From positions 1 to 46,393 of the forward strand of contig CAZRNU010000009.1 of NCBI GenBank assembly GCA_964601515.1: 46,393 nucleotides of DNA. Direction: 5' to 3'. The notes under the pieces are model-generated. The model had not been told where the DNA came from and made no database searches. It saw nothing but the letters and a program-made list of their open reading frames with translations. This document shows, one piece after another, positions 35,850-45,010 of this stretch (the stretch's first letter is position 1; every line of letters begins with the position of its first letter). The translations under genes were made by a program, and so were the position numbers. The stretch is from PWND01 sp964601515. GTDB taxonomy: Bacteria > Bacteroidota > Bacteroidia > Bacteroidales > UBA7960.

Positions 35850-36776
35850 ATGTCAAAAACATTCAAAATAACAGTGTTGGGGTGTACTGCAGCCACCCCA
35901 ACTTCTCTCGGTCACACTACTGCTCAATGGCTTCAGTTTAAAAATTACAACTTCCTGCTTGATTGTGCTGAAGGTACTCAAATGCAAATTCGAAGAATGA
36001 AACTCCCAATGATGAAGATTGACAACATCTTTATCAGTCACCTTCATGGAGATCATTATCTTGGTTTGCCCGGTTTACTATTTACATATCATTTGCTTGG
36101 TCGTGAGAAAACTCTAAACATATACTCCCCTCCCGGCTTAAAAGAAATCATTGATATTCAATTAAAAATCGCGAACGTATTTACAAGGTTTAAAACTGTT
36201 TTCCATGAAATAACTAAGGGAGAACAATTACTTTTCGAAAACAAATTTCTTACAGTAGAATCTATTGAAATGAAGCACAGTATTGCTTGCTATGGATTTT
36301 TGTTTAAAGAAAAAGAACTTGAAAGAAACATAAAAAAAGAGAGCATAAAAAAATACGGCATCAATGTTGACCAAATGCAGGGCATAAAACAAGGTGCAGA
36401 TTTAGTATGTTCAGACGGAAAAATAATACCAAATAACATAATTACAAAATCACCTCCTCCTGCAAGAAGTTATGCATTTTGTTCAGACACTTTATACACC
36501 GAAAGCTTTATAAAGCAAATATCAAATGTAGATTTGCTTTATCATGAAGCAACATTTCTGGAAGACAAAGCGGATATTGCCAAAGAAAAAACACACACTA
36601 CTGCAAAAGAAGCAGCAAAAATTGCAAAGTTGGCGAATGCCGGAAAACTATTAATCGGACATTATTCTGCCAGATACGATGATATTACAGATTTTCAGAA
36701 AGAGGCACAAACTGTTTTTCAAAATACTGTAATTGCTGAGGAAGGAATGGTCGTGGAAATAGAAAGCAAAGAGTAG
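35850..36776 (+). CDS. rnz: Ribonuclease Z (tRNA 3' processing endonuclease)
   Basis: This 308-residue metallo-beta-lactamase-fold enzyme has the full zinc set: His64, His66, Asp68 and His69 in SHLHGDH, His143 (KHSIACYGF), Asp213 (CSDTLY) and His271 (GHYSARY). The exosite arm region (about 150-205) and the short-form length match bacterial RNase Z. It removes 3' trailers from tRNA precursors in the cytoplasm. The ATG is 1 nt after the iadA stop, so translation is probably coupled, although the function is housekeeping and unrelated. It is convergent with the lipoate ligase gene, whose stop is 33 nt away. Confidence 0.96.
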   Translation: MSKTFKITVLGCTAATPTSLGHTTAQWLQFKNYNFLLDCAEGTQMQIRRMKLPMMKIDNIFISHLHGDHYLGLPGLLFTYHLLGREKTLNIYSPPGLKEIIDIQLKIANVFTRFKTVFHEITKGEQLLFENKFLTVESIEMKHSIACYGFLFKEKELERNIKKESIKKYGINVDQMQGIKQGADLVCSDGKIIPNNIITKSPPPARSYAFCSDTLYTESFIKQISNVDLLYHEATFLEDKADIAKEKTHTTAKEAAKIAKLANAGKLLIGHYSARYDDITDFQKEAQTVFQNTVIAEEGMVVEIESKE

Positions 36777-36808
36777 CTTTTAAAATAAAGTTTATTTGAT
36801 GAATTATT

Positions 36809-37786
36809 TCAGAAGAAAAACTTCAATAATTCCCAATTATTAACATCAGACTCGTCTTGATTTAACACCAACCTATTCTCAAATAAAACTTTTAAAACAT
36901 TTTGAGGAGTATGATAAACCCCGATTAAAGATTTAAACAACTCATCAGTTTTAAGATCTGTTAGTGCAGTATTATAATCTATTTCTTCTATTAAACTTCT
37001 CTTTACCCTAAGCCTGAATTCTAACTTCAAGTCATTAAAAAGGAAATAATTACGAAAAATATAATCAGGAGAATAATGATAGTTCCATTCATGAGTTTTG
37101 TATTTGTCATTAATGAGTTTATTAATGATAATAAGGTCATTTTCAGAAAACCCAACTTCCGTTTTTATTTTATAGTAATTACATAAATAATCTTTAAGAT
37201 TATCATAAAATGATTCCTTACTAACTCCTGACTTAAAATCTGAAATATTTCTAACATTGCTTCTATTACTCTGAACAGCCTTTGATTGGAATACTGCACC
37301 CGAAGGCTTTATTGAATTATTAAGCTTTGCAAGATTAGACTCAAACAACAAAGTACCATGATACAAAGTTTTATTTCTAAATAAATGTGCAGCATTACCG
37401 GAAATTTTCCAATCATCAATGCTAATATCATTTTTACCTTTAAAAGAAGCATTATACCCTTCATTATTTAAGAAATCAATTACCGGTTTAGTATGCTTAG
37501 AAAAATCTATATCAGGATTTTGCGACCTAACAATAATCATGAAATTAATATTGCCAGAATCGTGAAAAACCGTTCCTCCACCTGAAATTCTTCTAATTAC
37601 AGGAATTTGATTTAAAGAAACATATTGCTGATTTGCTTCAAAAGTTGAAATTTGATGCTTCCCAACAATAACTGAATCTTGGCTGCAATACAGCATTAAA
37701 ACATCCTCATCAATATACTTCAATAAGAATTCTTCAGCCGCGATATTAAAAAAGGGATCTGTGTGAAAATTTTGAATAAAAATCAT
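36809..37786 (-). CDS. lplA: Lipoate-protein ligase A
   Basis: This 325-residue cytoplasmic enzyme has the lipoyl-binding motif RRISGGGTVFHD (65-76), Lys127 in WKISGNA for lipoyl-AMP binding, the LYHGTLLF strand and a C-terminal accessory domain (about 245-325), as in E. coli LplA (338 residues). It activates free lipoate with ATP and attaches it to the E2 and H proteins of 2-oxoacid dehydrogenase and glycine-cleavage complexes. It lies 30 nt after the repeat protein gene on the same strand and the two are probably co-transcribed. Confidence 0.93.
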   Translation of the reverse strand: MIFIQNFHTDPFFNIAAEEFLLKYIDEDVLMLYCSQDSVIVGKHQISTFEANQQYVSLNQIPVIRRISGGGTVFHDSGNINFMIIVRSQNPDIDFSKHTKPVIDFLNNEGYNASFKGKNDISIDDWKISGNAAHLFRNKTLYHGTLLFESNLAKLNNSIKPSGAVFQSKAVQSNRSNVRNISDFKSGVSKESFYDNLKDYLCNYYKIKTEVGFSENDLIIINKLINDKYKTHEWNYHYSPDYIFRNYFLFNDLKLEFRLRVKRSLIEEIDYNTALTDLKTDELFKSLIGVYHTPQNVLKVLFENRLVLNQDESDVNNWELLKFFF

Positions 37787-37816
37787 GAGGGCAATGATAT
37801 ACTTAGATAATTCATT

Positions 37817-38656
37817 CTATCCTTTTAGTTCAGATATTCTGGAATCAATTTTACGATGAATATAGGTGTCATGTATATCTTGCTTGAGGTTTTTAAGCAT
37901 TTCGACATCTTGTATTTGAGAGATTGCTTTTTTCCTTACTTCAAAATCCTCGTCTTTTTTAACAATCTCAATAAGTACATGATCTTCAAATATTTTTGCG
38001 ACAGCCTGGTTTCTAACATAATAATCCGGGTCGTGAAATGCTAGTTGGTGAATTGTATCTCTATCGTCTATTAGCTGTACAGCCAAAGCTCTGACGTAGT
38101 AATCTTTATCATTTTTAGCAATATTGGCAAGCAGCACCTTATCTGAAAGCTTTTTAATTGCATCACTTCTTACATAAAAATCATCATTTTCAAGTGCAAT
38201 TCTAGATAAAATCTGCTGGTCGGCAATTGCCTGAACAGCGGCTGACTTAATATCTCTATCTTTAAGATTAACAATTAATTTCTCAAGCACACTATCATTA
38301 TTAATACCAATAATAGCATCCTTACATATATAAAAATCATCCTGACTGGCCAAAATAATTTCTGCGAGTACTTCTGCATCAGTAATTCTTTTGACTGCTG
38401 AGAGCCTGACATAATAATCGGTGTCATTACAAGCAATATGCTTGAGAGTATCCTGATTCTGCAGCTTATCAACAGCAGTTTGACGAACATAATAATCTCT
38501 GTCGTTAAGGGCAATTTGCTTCACAACTTCCTGATCTTCTATCATTTTAACGGCATCAACCCTAATAAAGTAATCAGGTGAATTTAATGCACGATCAATT
38601 ATATCTTGCTGAGAAATGTTTTCAGGATTTTGCCAATTTTCTGTATAAGCTTCCAT
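37817..38656 (-). CDS. HEAT/LRV-like repeat protein with nine 26-residue repeats
   Basis: This 279-residue protein has no signal peptide or membrane segment. From residue 25 to about 258 it consists of nine units of about 26 residues with the pattern NDxDYYVRxxAVxxIxDxxxLxxIA. The DYYVR core is best kept in units 2, 3, 7 and 8; unit 4 is degenerate (DDFYICKDAI). The two-helix unit with Asp, Arg and Ala at fixed places resembles HEAT or leucine-rich-repeat-variant (LRV) proteins. Such solenoids bind other proteins or act as phycobilisome-lyase-like scaffolds; no enzyme activity can be assigned. It is the first gene before lplA (30-nt gap). It is divergent from valS across 280 bp. Confidence 0.88.
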   Translation of the reverse strand: MEAYTENWQNPENISQQDIIDRALNSPDYFIRVDAVKMIEDQEVVKQIALNDRDYYVRQTAVDKLQNQDTLKHIACNDTDYYVRLSAVKRITDAEVLAEIILASQDDFYICKDAIIGINNDSVLEKLIVNLKDRDIKSAAVQAIADQQILSRIALENDDFYVRSDAIKKLSDKVLLANIAKNDKDYYVRALAVQLIDDRDTIHQLAFHDPDYYVRNQAVAKIFEDHVLIEIVKKDEDFEVRKKAISQIQDVEMLKNLKQDIHDTYIHRKIDSRISELKG

Positions 38657-38888
38657 TTTTTGAAAATTATAATGGTGAATATTTTATTGCACTAAGAACA
38701 AAAGCAAAAAATTCAGGGTAATAATACAGCATATTATATACACTCAGAGCCGCGTTATGACAAATATAGGAAAAAATCAGATTGAAACGCTATTTATTAA
38801 AAGAAAATTTTTGCTGCAAATTGAATATTTGATTGCTATGCAGATTACTAATTTACCCTTGCTTCCAAAAGACTTAAAAACTTTTTAA

Positions 38889-38896
38889 TAACTTTG
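38889..38896 (+). promoter_or_regulatory. Putative -7 box upstream of valS
   Basis: TAACTTTG matches TAnnTTTG and lies 40 nt before the valS start. A TTG at 38859-38861 is 27 nt upstream, longer than the usual spacer, so only the -7 element is convincing. Confidence 0.45.
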
Positions 38897-38936
38897 CACC
38901 GTTTTTTTAAATATCAAACAAGTTAACAAATTATAG

Positions 38937-41576
38937 ATGATGGAAATTCCAAAACAATATTCCCCAAAGAGCGCTGAAAGTAAATGGTATTCATTCTGGA
39001 TGGAAAAGGGTTATTTTAGCAGTAAACCCGACAATCGCACTCCTTATTCTATGGTCATTCCTCCACCAAACGTGACAGGCGTATTACATATGGGGCATAT
39101 GTTAAATAACACTATTCAAGATGTATTGGTACGTCGCGCCAGAATGCAGGGATTTAATACTTGCTGGTTACCGGGCACTGATCATGCATCTATTGCCACA
39201 GAAGCAAAAGTTGTTAACTTGCTTAAATCTAAAGGTATTGACAAATCTTCTCTAAGCCGTGAAGACTTTCTTAAACATGCATGGGAATGGAAAGATAAGC
39301 ATGGTGGGATTATTCTTGAACAACTTAAAAAGCTGGGTGCTTCTTGCGATTGGGAAAGAACTAAATTCACAATGGATGAGGCATTAAGTGAATCTGTTAT
39401 TAAAGTTTTTATTGACTTGTATGATAAAGGATTTATTTACCGTGGCGTTAGAATGGTAAACTGGGATCCAAAAGCTCTAACTGCTTTGTCTGACGAAGAG
39501 GTAATTCATAAAGAATTAAAATCCAAATTTTACTATCTGCAATATAAAATTGAAGACAGCAATGAATATGTAACCATTGCAACTACTCGTCCGGAAACTA
39601 TACTTGGAGATACAGCTATTTGTGTGCACCCTGAAGACGAAAGATATTCACATCTTAAAGGGAAAAAAGCACTTGTACCACTAATTAATAGGCCAATCCC
39701 TTTTATTTTCGACGAATATGTTGACAGGGAATTTGGAACAGGAGCTTTGAAAGTCACTCCGGCGCACGACATCAATGACTATAATTTGGGAATAAAGCAT
39801 AATCTTAAAACTATTGATATTTTTAACGACAATGGCACTCTGAATGAAAATGCTGAAATATATATAGGCGAAGACAGGTTTGTTGTGAGAGAAAAAATTG
39901 TTGTTGAGCTTAAGAAAAACAACCATGTTGTTAAAATTGAAGAATTAATTAATAATGTTGGATTCTCAGAACGTACCGATGAAATAATTGAACCTAAGCT
40001 TTCATTACAATGGTTTTTCAAAATGGAAGAAATCAGCAAGCCGGCATTGGAAGTAGTAATGAATGACACAATCAAATTCCATCCACCAAAGTTTAAAAAC
40101 ATTTACAAACACTGGATGGAAAATGTACGTGATTGGTGTATCAGCAGACAATTATGGTGGGGACAAAGAATTCCGGCATATTATCTGCCAGACGGGAATT
40201 ATGTTGTTGCAGAAACTCCGGAAAAAGCCCTTGCAATTGCAAAAGAGAAATTCAACCAATCTTATACAACTTCAGACCTAAAACAAGATGAAGATGTTTT
40301 AGACACTTGGTTTTCGTCATGGTTGTGGCCAATTAGCGTATTTGACGGAATTAGAAATCCTGATAATGAAGATATTAAATACTACTACCCTACAAATGAT
40401 CTTGTCACTGCGCCGGAAATTTTGTTTTTCTGGGTTGCCAGAATGATTATGGCAGGGATAGAATTCAGAAAAGAGATACCATTTAAGAATGTTTACCTTC
40501 ATGGAATTGTTAGAGACAAGCAGGGAAGGAAAATGTCGAAATCGCTTGGAAATTCGCCGGATCCTCTTAATCTGATTGAACAGTATGGAGCTGACGGAGT
40601 TAGAGTAGGAATGTTATTATCTTCGCCCGCAGGAAATGATTTATTATTTGATGAAAGTTTATGTGAGCAAGGACGGAATTTCTGCAACAAAATTTGGAAT
40701 GCATTCAGGCTAACTCAGGGATGGGAAGTTGACAATAGTCTTCCTCAGCCGGAAGAGTCAAAAATTGCAAATGAATGGTTTGTTTCCAACTTCAACAAGA
40801 CTTTAGAAATTATAAACGAGCACTTTGAAAAATTCAGAATTGCCGATGCCCTTATGGCAGTGTATAAATTAATTTGGGATGATTTCTGCTCGTGGTATTT
40901 GGAAATGATCAAACCGGCTTATCAAAAACCTATCGACGCTAAAACATATGAACAGACAATAGACATATTCATTAAACTGCTTGAGTTGTTACATCCTTTT
41001 ATGCCATTCCTAACAGAAGAAATATATCAAAGCATTAAAAAGGAAAACTTGGCCCCAAGCATTATGATTGCTGAAGTTCCAACAGTTCAAAAATACTCTG
41101 AGAAAATTATTGAGCAGTTTGATATTGCAAAGCAAGTTATTATGAGCATTCGTAATATCAGACAGGAAAAAAACATTGCTAACAAAAATCAAATTGATTT
41201 ATTTATCAGAAAAAACAATCAAGAACAGCAGGATACTACTTTCGACTCTATTGTTGAAAAGCTTTGCAATATAAGCAAACTTAAATATGTAAATGAAAAA
41301 GCTAATAATTCACTTTCATTCAATGTAAAAACAACTGAGTTTTATATCCCAATAAGTCAGGATACTAAAATTGATGTTGCGTCTGAGATAGAAAAGCTTG
41401 AAAAAGACCTGAAATATCAAGAAAACTTTTTAGCATCTGTTGAGAAAAAGCTTTCAAACGAAAAGTTTGTAAACAGTGCTCCCAAACAAGTTGTTGATTT
41501 AGAGCTTAAGAAAAAGGCAGATTCTCTTGCAATAATTAACGTAATCAAAAAGCAGATAGAATCATTAAAGAATTAA
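38937..41576 (+). CDS. valS: Valyl-tRNA synthetase
   Basis: This 879-residue class I aminoacyl-tRNA synthetase charges tRNA-Val. The HIGH motif is HMGH at 51-54 after PPNVTG, and KMSKS is at 532-536. The CP1 editing domain lies between (about 190-340: TTRPETILGDTAI, ALKVTPAHDINDY). The anticodon-binding domain starts near 610, and the C-terminal coiled-coil arm (about 815-879) is typical of ValS. Length is normal. Two Met codons stand in tandem at the start (38937 and 38940), and either may be used. The last 12 nt overlap the convergent M14 peptidase gene. Confidence 0.98.
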   Translation: MMEIPKQYSPKSAESKWYSFWMEKGYFSSKPDNRTPYSMVIPPPNVTGVLHMGHMLNNTIQDVLVRRARMQGFNTCWLPGTDHASIATEAKVVNLLKSKGIDKSSLSREDFLKHAWEWKDKHGGIILEQLKKLGASCDWERTKFTMDEALSESVIKVFIDLYDKGFIYRGVRMVNWDPKALTALSDEEVIHKELKSKFYYLQYKIEDSNEYVTIATTRPETILGDTAICVHPEDERYSHLKGKKALVPLINRPIPFIFDEYVDREFGTGALKVTPAHDINDYNLGIKHNLKTIDIFNDNGTLNENAEIYIGEDRFVVREKIVVELKKNNHVVKIEELINNVGFSERTDEIIEPKLSLQWFFKMEEISKPALEVVMNDTIKFHPPKFKNIYKHWMENVRDWCISRQLWWGQRIPAYYLPDGNYVVAETPEKALAIAKEKFNQSYTTSDLKQDEDVLDTWFSSWLWPISVFDGIRNPDNEDIKYYYPTNDLVTAPEILFFWVARMIMAGIEFRKEIPFKNVYLHGIVRDKQGRKMSKSLGNSPDPLNLIEQYGADGVRVGMLLSSPAGNDLLFDESLCEQGRNFCNKIWNAFRLTQGWEVDNSLPQPEESKIANEWFVSNFNKTLEIINEHFEKFRIADALMAVYKLIWDDFCSWYLEMIKPAYQKPIDAKTYEQTIDIFIKLLELLHPFMPFLTEEIYQSIKKENLAPSIMIAEVPTVQKYSEKIIEQFDIAKQVIMSIRNIRQEKNIANKNQIDLFIRKNNQEQQDTTFDSIVEKLCNISKLKYVNEKANNSLSFNVKTTEFYIPISQDTKIDVASEIEKLEKDLKYQENFLASVEKKLSNEKFVNSAPKQVVDLELKKKADSLAIINVIKKQIESLKN

Positions 41577-43292
41577 TATTTTCAAAACTTTATTAATTCC
41601 ATCGCCTGAAACCTTAACAAAGTAAACTCCGGGTTTATTTGTCATTAAGTCATTTAGGCTAAATTCTGCATTTTCTGAGTTTATATCACCTATATGCAAT
41701 TCATTAACCAATACTCCAAGAGTATTGTAAATATTAATATTTAAACGCATTCCCTCAGCACCTGTAATTGTTATTCTGCTGCCTAGTTTAATAGGGTTTG
41801 GGGCAATAATAATCTCAGGATGTTTAAATTCATCGTTAATTGACGACGGCCAAGCTGTCATTTCAACATCAAGCAAAACAGTCTGATAATTAGAAACATT
41901 AACATTTTCAATAATAACATTATCATAACCATATTTTGAGAATCTCACATTATAAGTTCCGGCAAGAATAGGTCTGGCAAAATAACCATGAATTCCAGAA
42001 GAATAAACTTCAGAGTTGAAATTATCATGCCCCATAATTGTAACCATTGCCTGCAAGGGATTGCCGGTGTCTTTGTCTTTAACAAAACCGTGAATGCCAT
42101 AAGTTGATTGTTTAATATAGTTCAAAAACGATCTGTAATTATAATTCCAATGTGCAGGCAGTAATGATGGATTTAATAATTTAGTATCACTCAATTCAAG
42201 AGTTAACTCTCTGGTATTTTTGTACCAATTCAGATAATCCTGGCGGCTTCCATAAACAACATACCAATCTCCACCATGTGTTACACCACCAAAAGCGGTC
42301 ATATACCCTGAAGGACTGTAATACTGGGCTGAGTCGGCATATTCACGACTCACCTTTATCCACCAGTCATGATCAGCATGTCTCCTTACAGAAGATGTCC
42401 AGCTATCGAAAGGATAATTTACTAGCTCTATACCACCATGCATATTGGCTGACATTGTGAAATACTTATCATCAAAGAAATTCATCATTGCAATGGTTTC
42501 TGCTTGCTGATTGCTTGGACTGTTTACCGGATTAGGATAATTCCTGTTTAGGTCGTACCCATTTGCATTACTTCTTGTAGCACCATTTACGGTTGAATCA
42601 TCATTTGTATATGTGCCATCAGGATTTTCATTTGGGCAAATCCATATTTCAACATTATCAAGAAGTTCTGTAATATCATCTTTTACTCCATAATTAGTCA
42701 ATAAATAGTCAATTAGCCTAAGCATTAAAACAAAACCTGTAGTTTCGTCACCATGAATTGTTGAAGTGTACATAAACTGATGCTTGGGATTATTTTCATT
42801 TACATCAGATGAAATTTTTGCAAATAGCAAATCTCTTCCTGAAACTGTATTCCCAATATTATAAATTTTACACAAATCTGGAAAATCAGCTTCAAACTGA
42901 TTCATCATACTAACATAAGCTCCGTATGTTGGATAGTAATCCCAGCTATTTCTGGTTTGCTTATCCAATAATTCGTCCCAAGTTTTCATATTCAAATCAA
43001 AATCAACTTCACCCGGACTTCTAAGAATTGAATAAGGGATATTATATTTCAACAAAATCTCAAATGAAGATTTGTTTGCATAAGCATAGGTCAAATCGTC
43101 GCTCACATAATCAATTGACAAAGAATGCCATAAAACTTCATCAAGATACTTATTTTCAAAGCTAAGATAGATTTCTACTTTTTCATTAAACACATCTGAC
43201 ACTTTATCATTCAAAGAAGATTCATCAGAGCTTGCAAAACCGTTAAAACCAAAGATAAGAGTTGCTATCGCAACAAAAAATAGCCTTTTCAC
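41565..43292 (-). CDS. Secreted M14 zinc carboxypeptidase with type A T9SS sorting domain
   Basis: This 575-residue protein has a signal peptide (1-20, FNGFA-S), a propeptide-like region (about 25-115) and an M14 catalytic domain (about 118-390). Zinc ligands are His180 and Glu183 (HGDETTG) and His285 (NMHGG). Substrate-site residues NPDG (223-226) and DLNRNYP (247-253) and catalytic Glu366 (LTLELSD) are present. A carboxypeptidase-regulatory-like domain (about 398-478) and a type A T9SS C-terminal domain (493-575: IIIAPNP, IYNTLGVLV, GVYFVKVSG) follow. It should be exported to the cell surface and trim C-terminal amino acids from peptides. It follows dapA with a 22-nt gap. Confidence 0.95.
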   Translation of the reverse strand: MKRLFFVAIATLIFGFNGFASSDESSLNDKVSDVFNEKVEIYLSFENKYLDEVLWHSLSIDYVSDDLTYAYANKSSFEILLKYNIPYSILRSPGEVDFDLNMKTWDELLDKQTRNSWDYYPTYGAYVSMMNQFEADFPDLCKIYNIGNTVSGRDLLFAKISSDVNENNPKHQFMYTSTIHGDETTGFVLMLRLIDYLLTNYGVKDDITELLDNVEIWICPNENPDGTYTNDDSTVNGATRSNANGYDLNRNYPNPVNSPSNQQAETIAMMNFFDDKYFTMSANMHGGIELVNYPFDSWTSSVRRHADHDWWIKVSREYADSAQYYSPSGYMTAFGGVTHGGDWYVVYGSRQDYLNWYKNTRELTLELSDTKLLNPSLLPAHWNYNYRSFLNYIKQSTYGIHGFVKDKDTGNPLQAMVTIMGHDNFNSEVYSSGIHGYFARPILAGTYNVRFSKYGYDNVIIENVNVSNYQTVLLDVEMTAWPSSINDEFKHPEIIIAPNPIKLGSRITITGAEGMRLNINIYNTLGVLVNELHIGDINSENAEFSLNDLMTNKPGVYFVKVSGDGINKVLKILIL

Positions 43293-43314
43293 AATAATAG
43301 AATTTAATTACGAA

Positions 43315-44217
43315 TTATTTAACTACAACTTCACTGCCTTCAAATTGCTCCACCAAAGTTGATAAGTGCTTGTACAACCCTTTGTTAACTTTAACAAGAG
43401 GAAGTCTTAAATTATTTTTCACAATTCCCTTAATGTCAAGCAAGGCTTTAATTCCAGATGGACTACCATCGGCAAAAATTGCTTCTATAAGGTCAATCAG
43501 ACTGAAATAAATAGTTCTTGCTTTTACGAAATCATTCTGTAGGCAATGCTTTACCATTTTAGAAAACTCTGCGGGATAGGCATTTGCAATAACTGAGATT
43601 ACGCCATTTCCTCCCATGGCAATAAGAGGTATTGTTGTGGAATCATCACCCGATATTACCAGAAAATCTTTAGGTCTGTCTCTTAAAATTATTGCGCACT
43701 GGGAAAGGTCTTTTGATGCCTCTTTTATTCCAATTACATTTGGGAAATCGTGTGCTATCCTCAATGTAGTTTCGGCTGAAATATTAGAAGCTGTGCGACT
43801 TGGCACATTGTAAATTATGACAGGCACCGGACTGGCTGCCGCAATATTTTTATAATGGTAATAAATTCCTTTCTGCTGAGGTTTATTGTAATAAGGACTT
43901 ACAGATAATATTGCATCTATACCTTCAAAGGAAGTTTTCTTTATAGAACTAATAATTTCTTGAGTGTTATTCCCCCCTATTCCAACAACAACCGGAACCC
44001 TTCCGGCAACAGTTTCAATAGCATAATTTACCAGCGCATGTTTTTCATCAAAATTAAGTGTAACTGCTTCACCTGTTGTTCCGAGAAAAACTATATAATC
44101 AATACCTGAAGTAATCTGATACTCAATCATTCTTTCAAACGACTTAAAATCAATATTTCCTTCTCTGTGGAAAGGAGTTACGATGGCTACTCCTGCACCT
44201 TTAAATTTTTGCGGCAT
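43315..44217 (-). CDS. dapA: 4-hydroxy-tetrahydrodipicolinate synthase
   Basis: This 300-residue TIM-barrel aldolase condenses pyruvate with aspartate semialdehyde in lysine and diaminopimelate synthesis. The Schiff-base Lys165 (GIKEASKD), the Thr47-Thr48-Gly49-Glu50 motif (GTTGEA), Tyr136 (IYNVPSR) and Arg141, which binds the substrate carboxylate, are all present, supporting DapA over other NAL-family aldolases. It lies 3 nt after the DUF6913-like gene and 22 nt before the M14 peptidase gene, so the three form an apparent operon. Confidence 0.95.
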   Translation of the reverse strand: MPQKFKGAGVAIVTPFHREGNIDFKSFERMIEYQITSGIDYIVFLGTTGEAVTLNFDEKHALVNYAIETVAGRVPVVVGIGGNNTQEIISSIKKTSFEGIDAILSVSPYYNKPQQKGIYYHYKNIAAASPVPVIIYNVPSRTASNISAETTLRIAHDFPNVIGIKEASKDLSQCAIILRDRPKDFLVISGDDSTTIPLIAMGGNGVISVIANAYPAEFSKMVKHCLQNDFVKARTIYFSLIDLIEAIFADGSPSGIKALLDIKGIVKNNLRLPLVKVNKGLYKHLSTLVEQFEGSEVVVK

Positions 44218-44220
44218 ATC

Positions 44221-44754
44221 TTACTTTTTTAGCATTTTTAAATAATGATAACAATGTTTTAGAAATTCTTCAATACTGCAGTCATCATTTACTTTGATCA
44301 TCAAATCATAAAATTTATTCCATTTTTCATCAAAATGGCCAACAATCAGACCGGATTTTGACAGCCCGACAATATACTTAAATTGATAAATATCGCTAGG
44401 TGTTAAGTCAATCAATATATCAAAAGGATACTCGATAAACTCCTTGATTTCTTGTTTCTTAGGTTTAAAATTCCAGGAAAAGTCTTTTTTTGAGCAAAAC
44501 TCAAATGTAAGCTTTGGAAAACCGTATGCAGGCATTTTCTTTTGCCTAATAAATCCAAGTGTCTTAACCTTTTTCTGGTCTTTTTGCAATTCCTTAACAG
44601 CCTGAGTTATAAAAATATAATCTTGTTCTTTGCTGGCATCGTATAATATACCAATACTCACAGCATCGTAATAATTAACAATATTTTTATTGCGAATTAT
44701 CTTTTTCCTCTGTCTGTTAAAGCAAAATTCCTTAATCTTTCGGCTAATAGCCAT
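44221..44754 (-). CDS. DUF6913-like protein of unknown function
   Basis: This 177-residue soluble protein has a basic N-terminus (KIKEFCFNRQRKKIIRN), then alternating strands and helices (VSIGILYDAS, VKTLGFIRQKK, FDILIDLT, YIVGLSKSGLIVGHF). It resembles a small uncharacterised family I know from Bacteroidota, where it often sits beside dapA. No catalytic motif is evident. The tight 3-nt spacing to dapA suggests co-expression. A possible -7 box (TATTTTTG, 44810-44803, minus) lies 49 nt upstream; its -33 element is poorly placed. Confidence 0.8.
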   Translation of the reverse strand: MAISRKIKEFCFNRQRKKIIRNKNIVNYYDAVSIGILYDASKEQDYIFITQAVKELQKDQKKVKTLGFIRQKKMPAYGFPKLTFEFCSKKDFSWNFKPKKQEIKEFIEYPFDILIDLTPSDIYQFKYIVGLSKSGLIVGHFDEKWNKFYDLMIKVNDDCSIEEFLKHCYHYLKMLKK

Positions 44755-44988
44755 AATCTATTATTATTTGGTTTTAAAACCGTCACTATTTTTAAAGGAT
44801 TCCAAAAATAATAAGTATTTGCATCTTATTTATACAAAATCAGTTTTTTTTGAAAAATTAAGTGATAATTTGATAGGATATGAATATTGGCGGCAAATAT
44901 AAAGTCGTTGTAAGATATTATGCTTTTCTTAAATTTTCGCATTCGCTACTCAATGTTTAATAAACAATTCATACACTTAAATTATTCA

Positions 44989-44996
44989 TAAATTTG
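44989..44996 (+). promoter_or_regulatory. Putative -7 box upstream of the PhnP-like gene
   Basis: TAAATTTG matches TAnnTTTG and ends 14 nt before the ATG at 45011. No good -33 element is seen at 20 nt. If real, the transcript has a very short leader. Confidence 0.4.
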
Positions 44997-45010
44997 CAAA
45001 AACTTATTAA

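Noticed and set aside
38657..38936. Possible small RNA or tRNA in the 280-bp gap before valS
   Set aside because: The stretch is AT-rich without a cloverleaf or strong hairpin; apart from the -7 box near 38889 nothing stands out.
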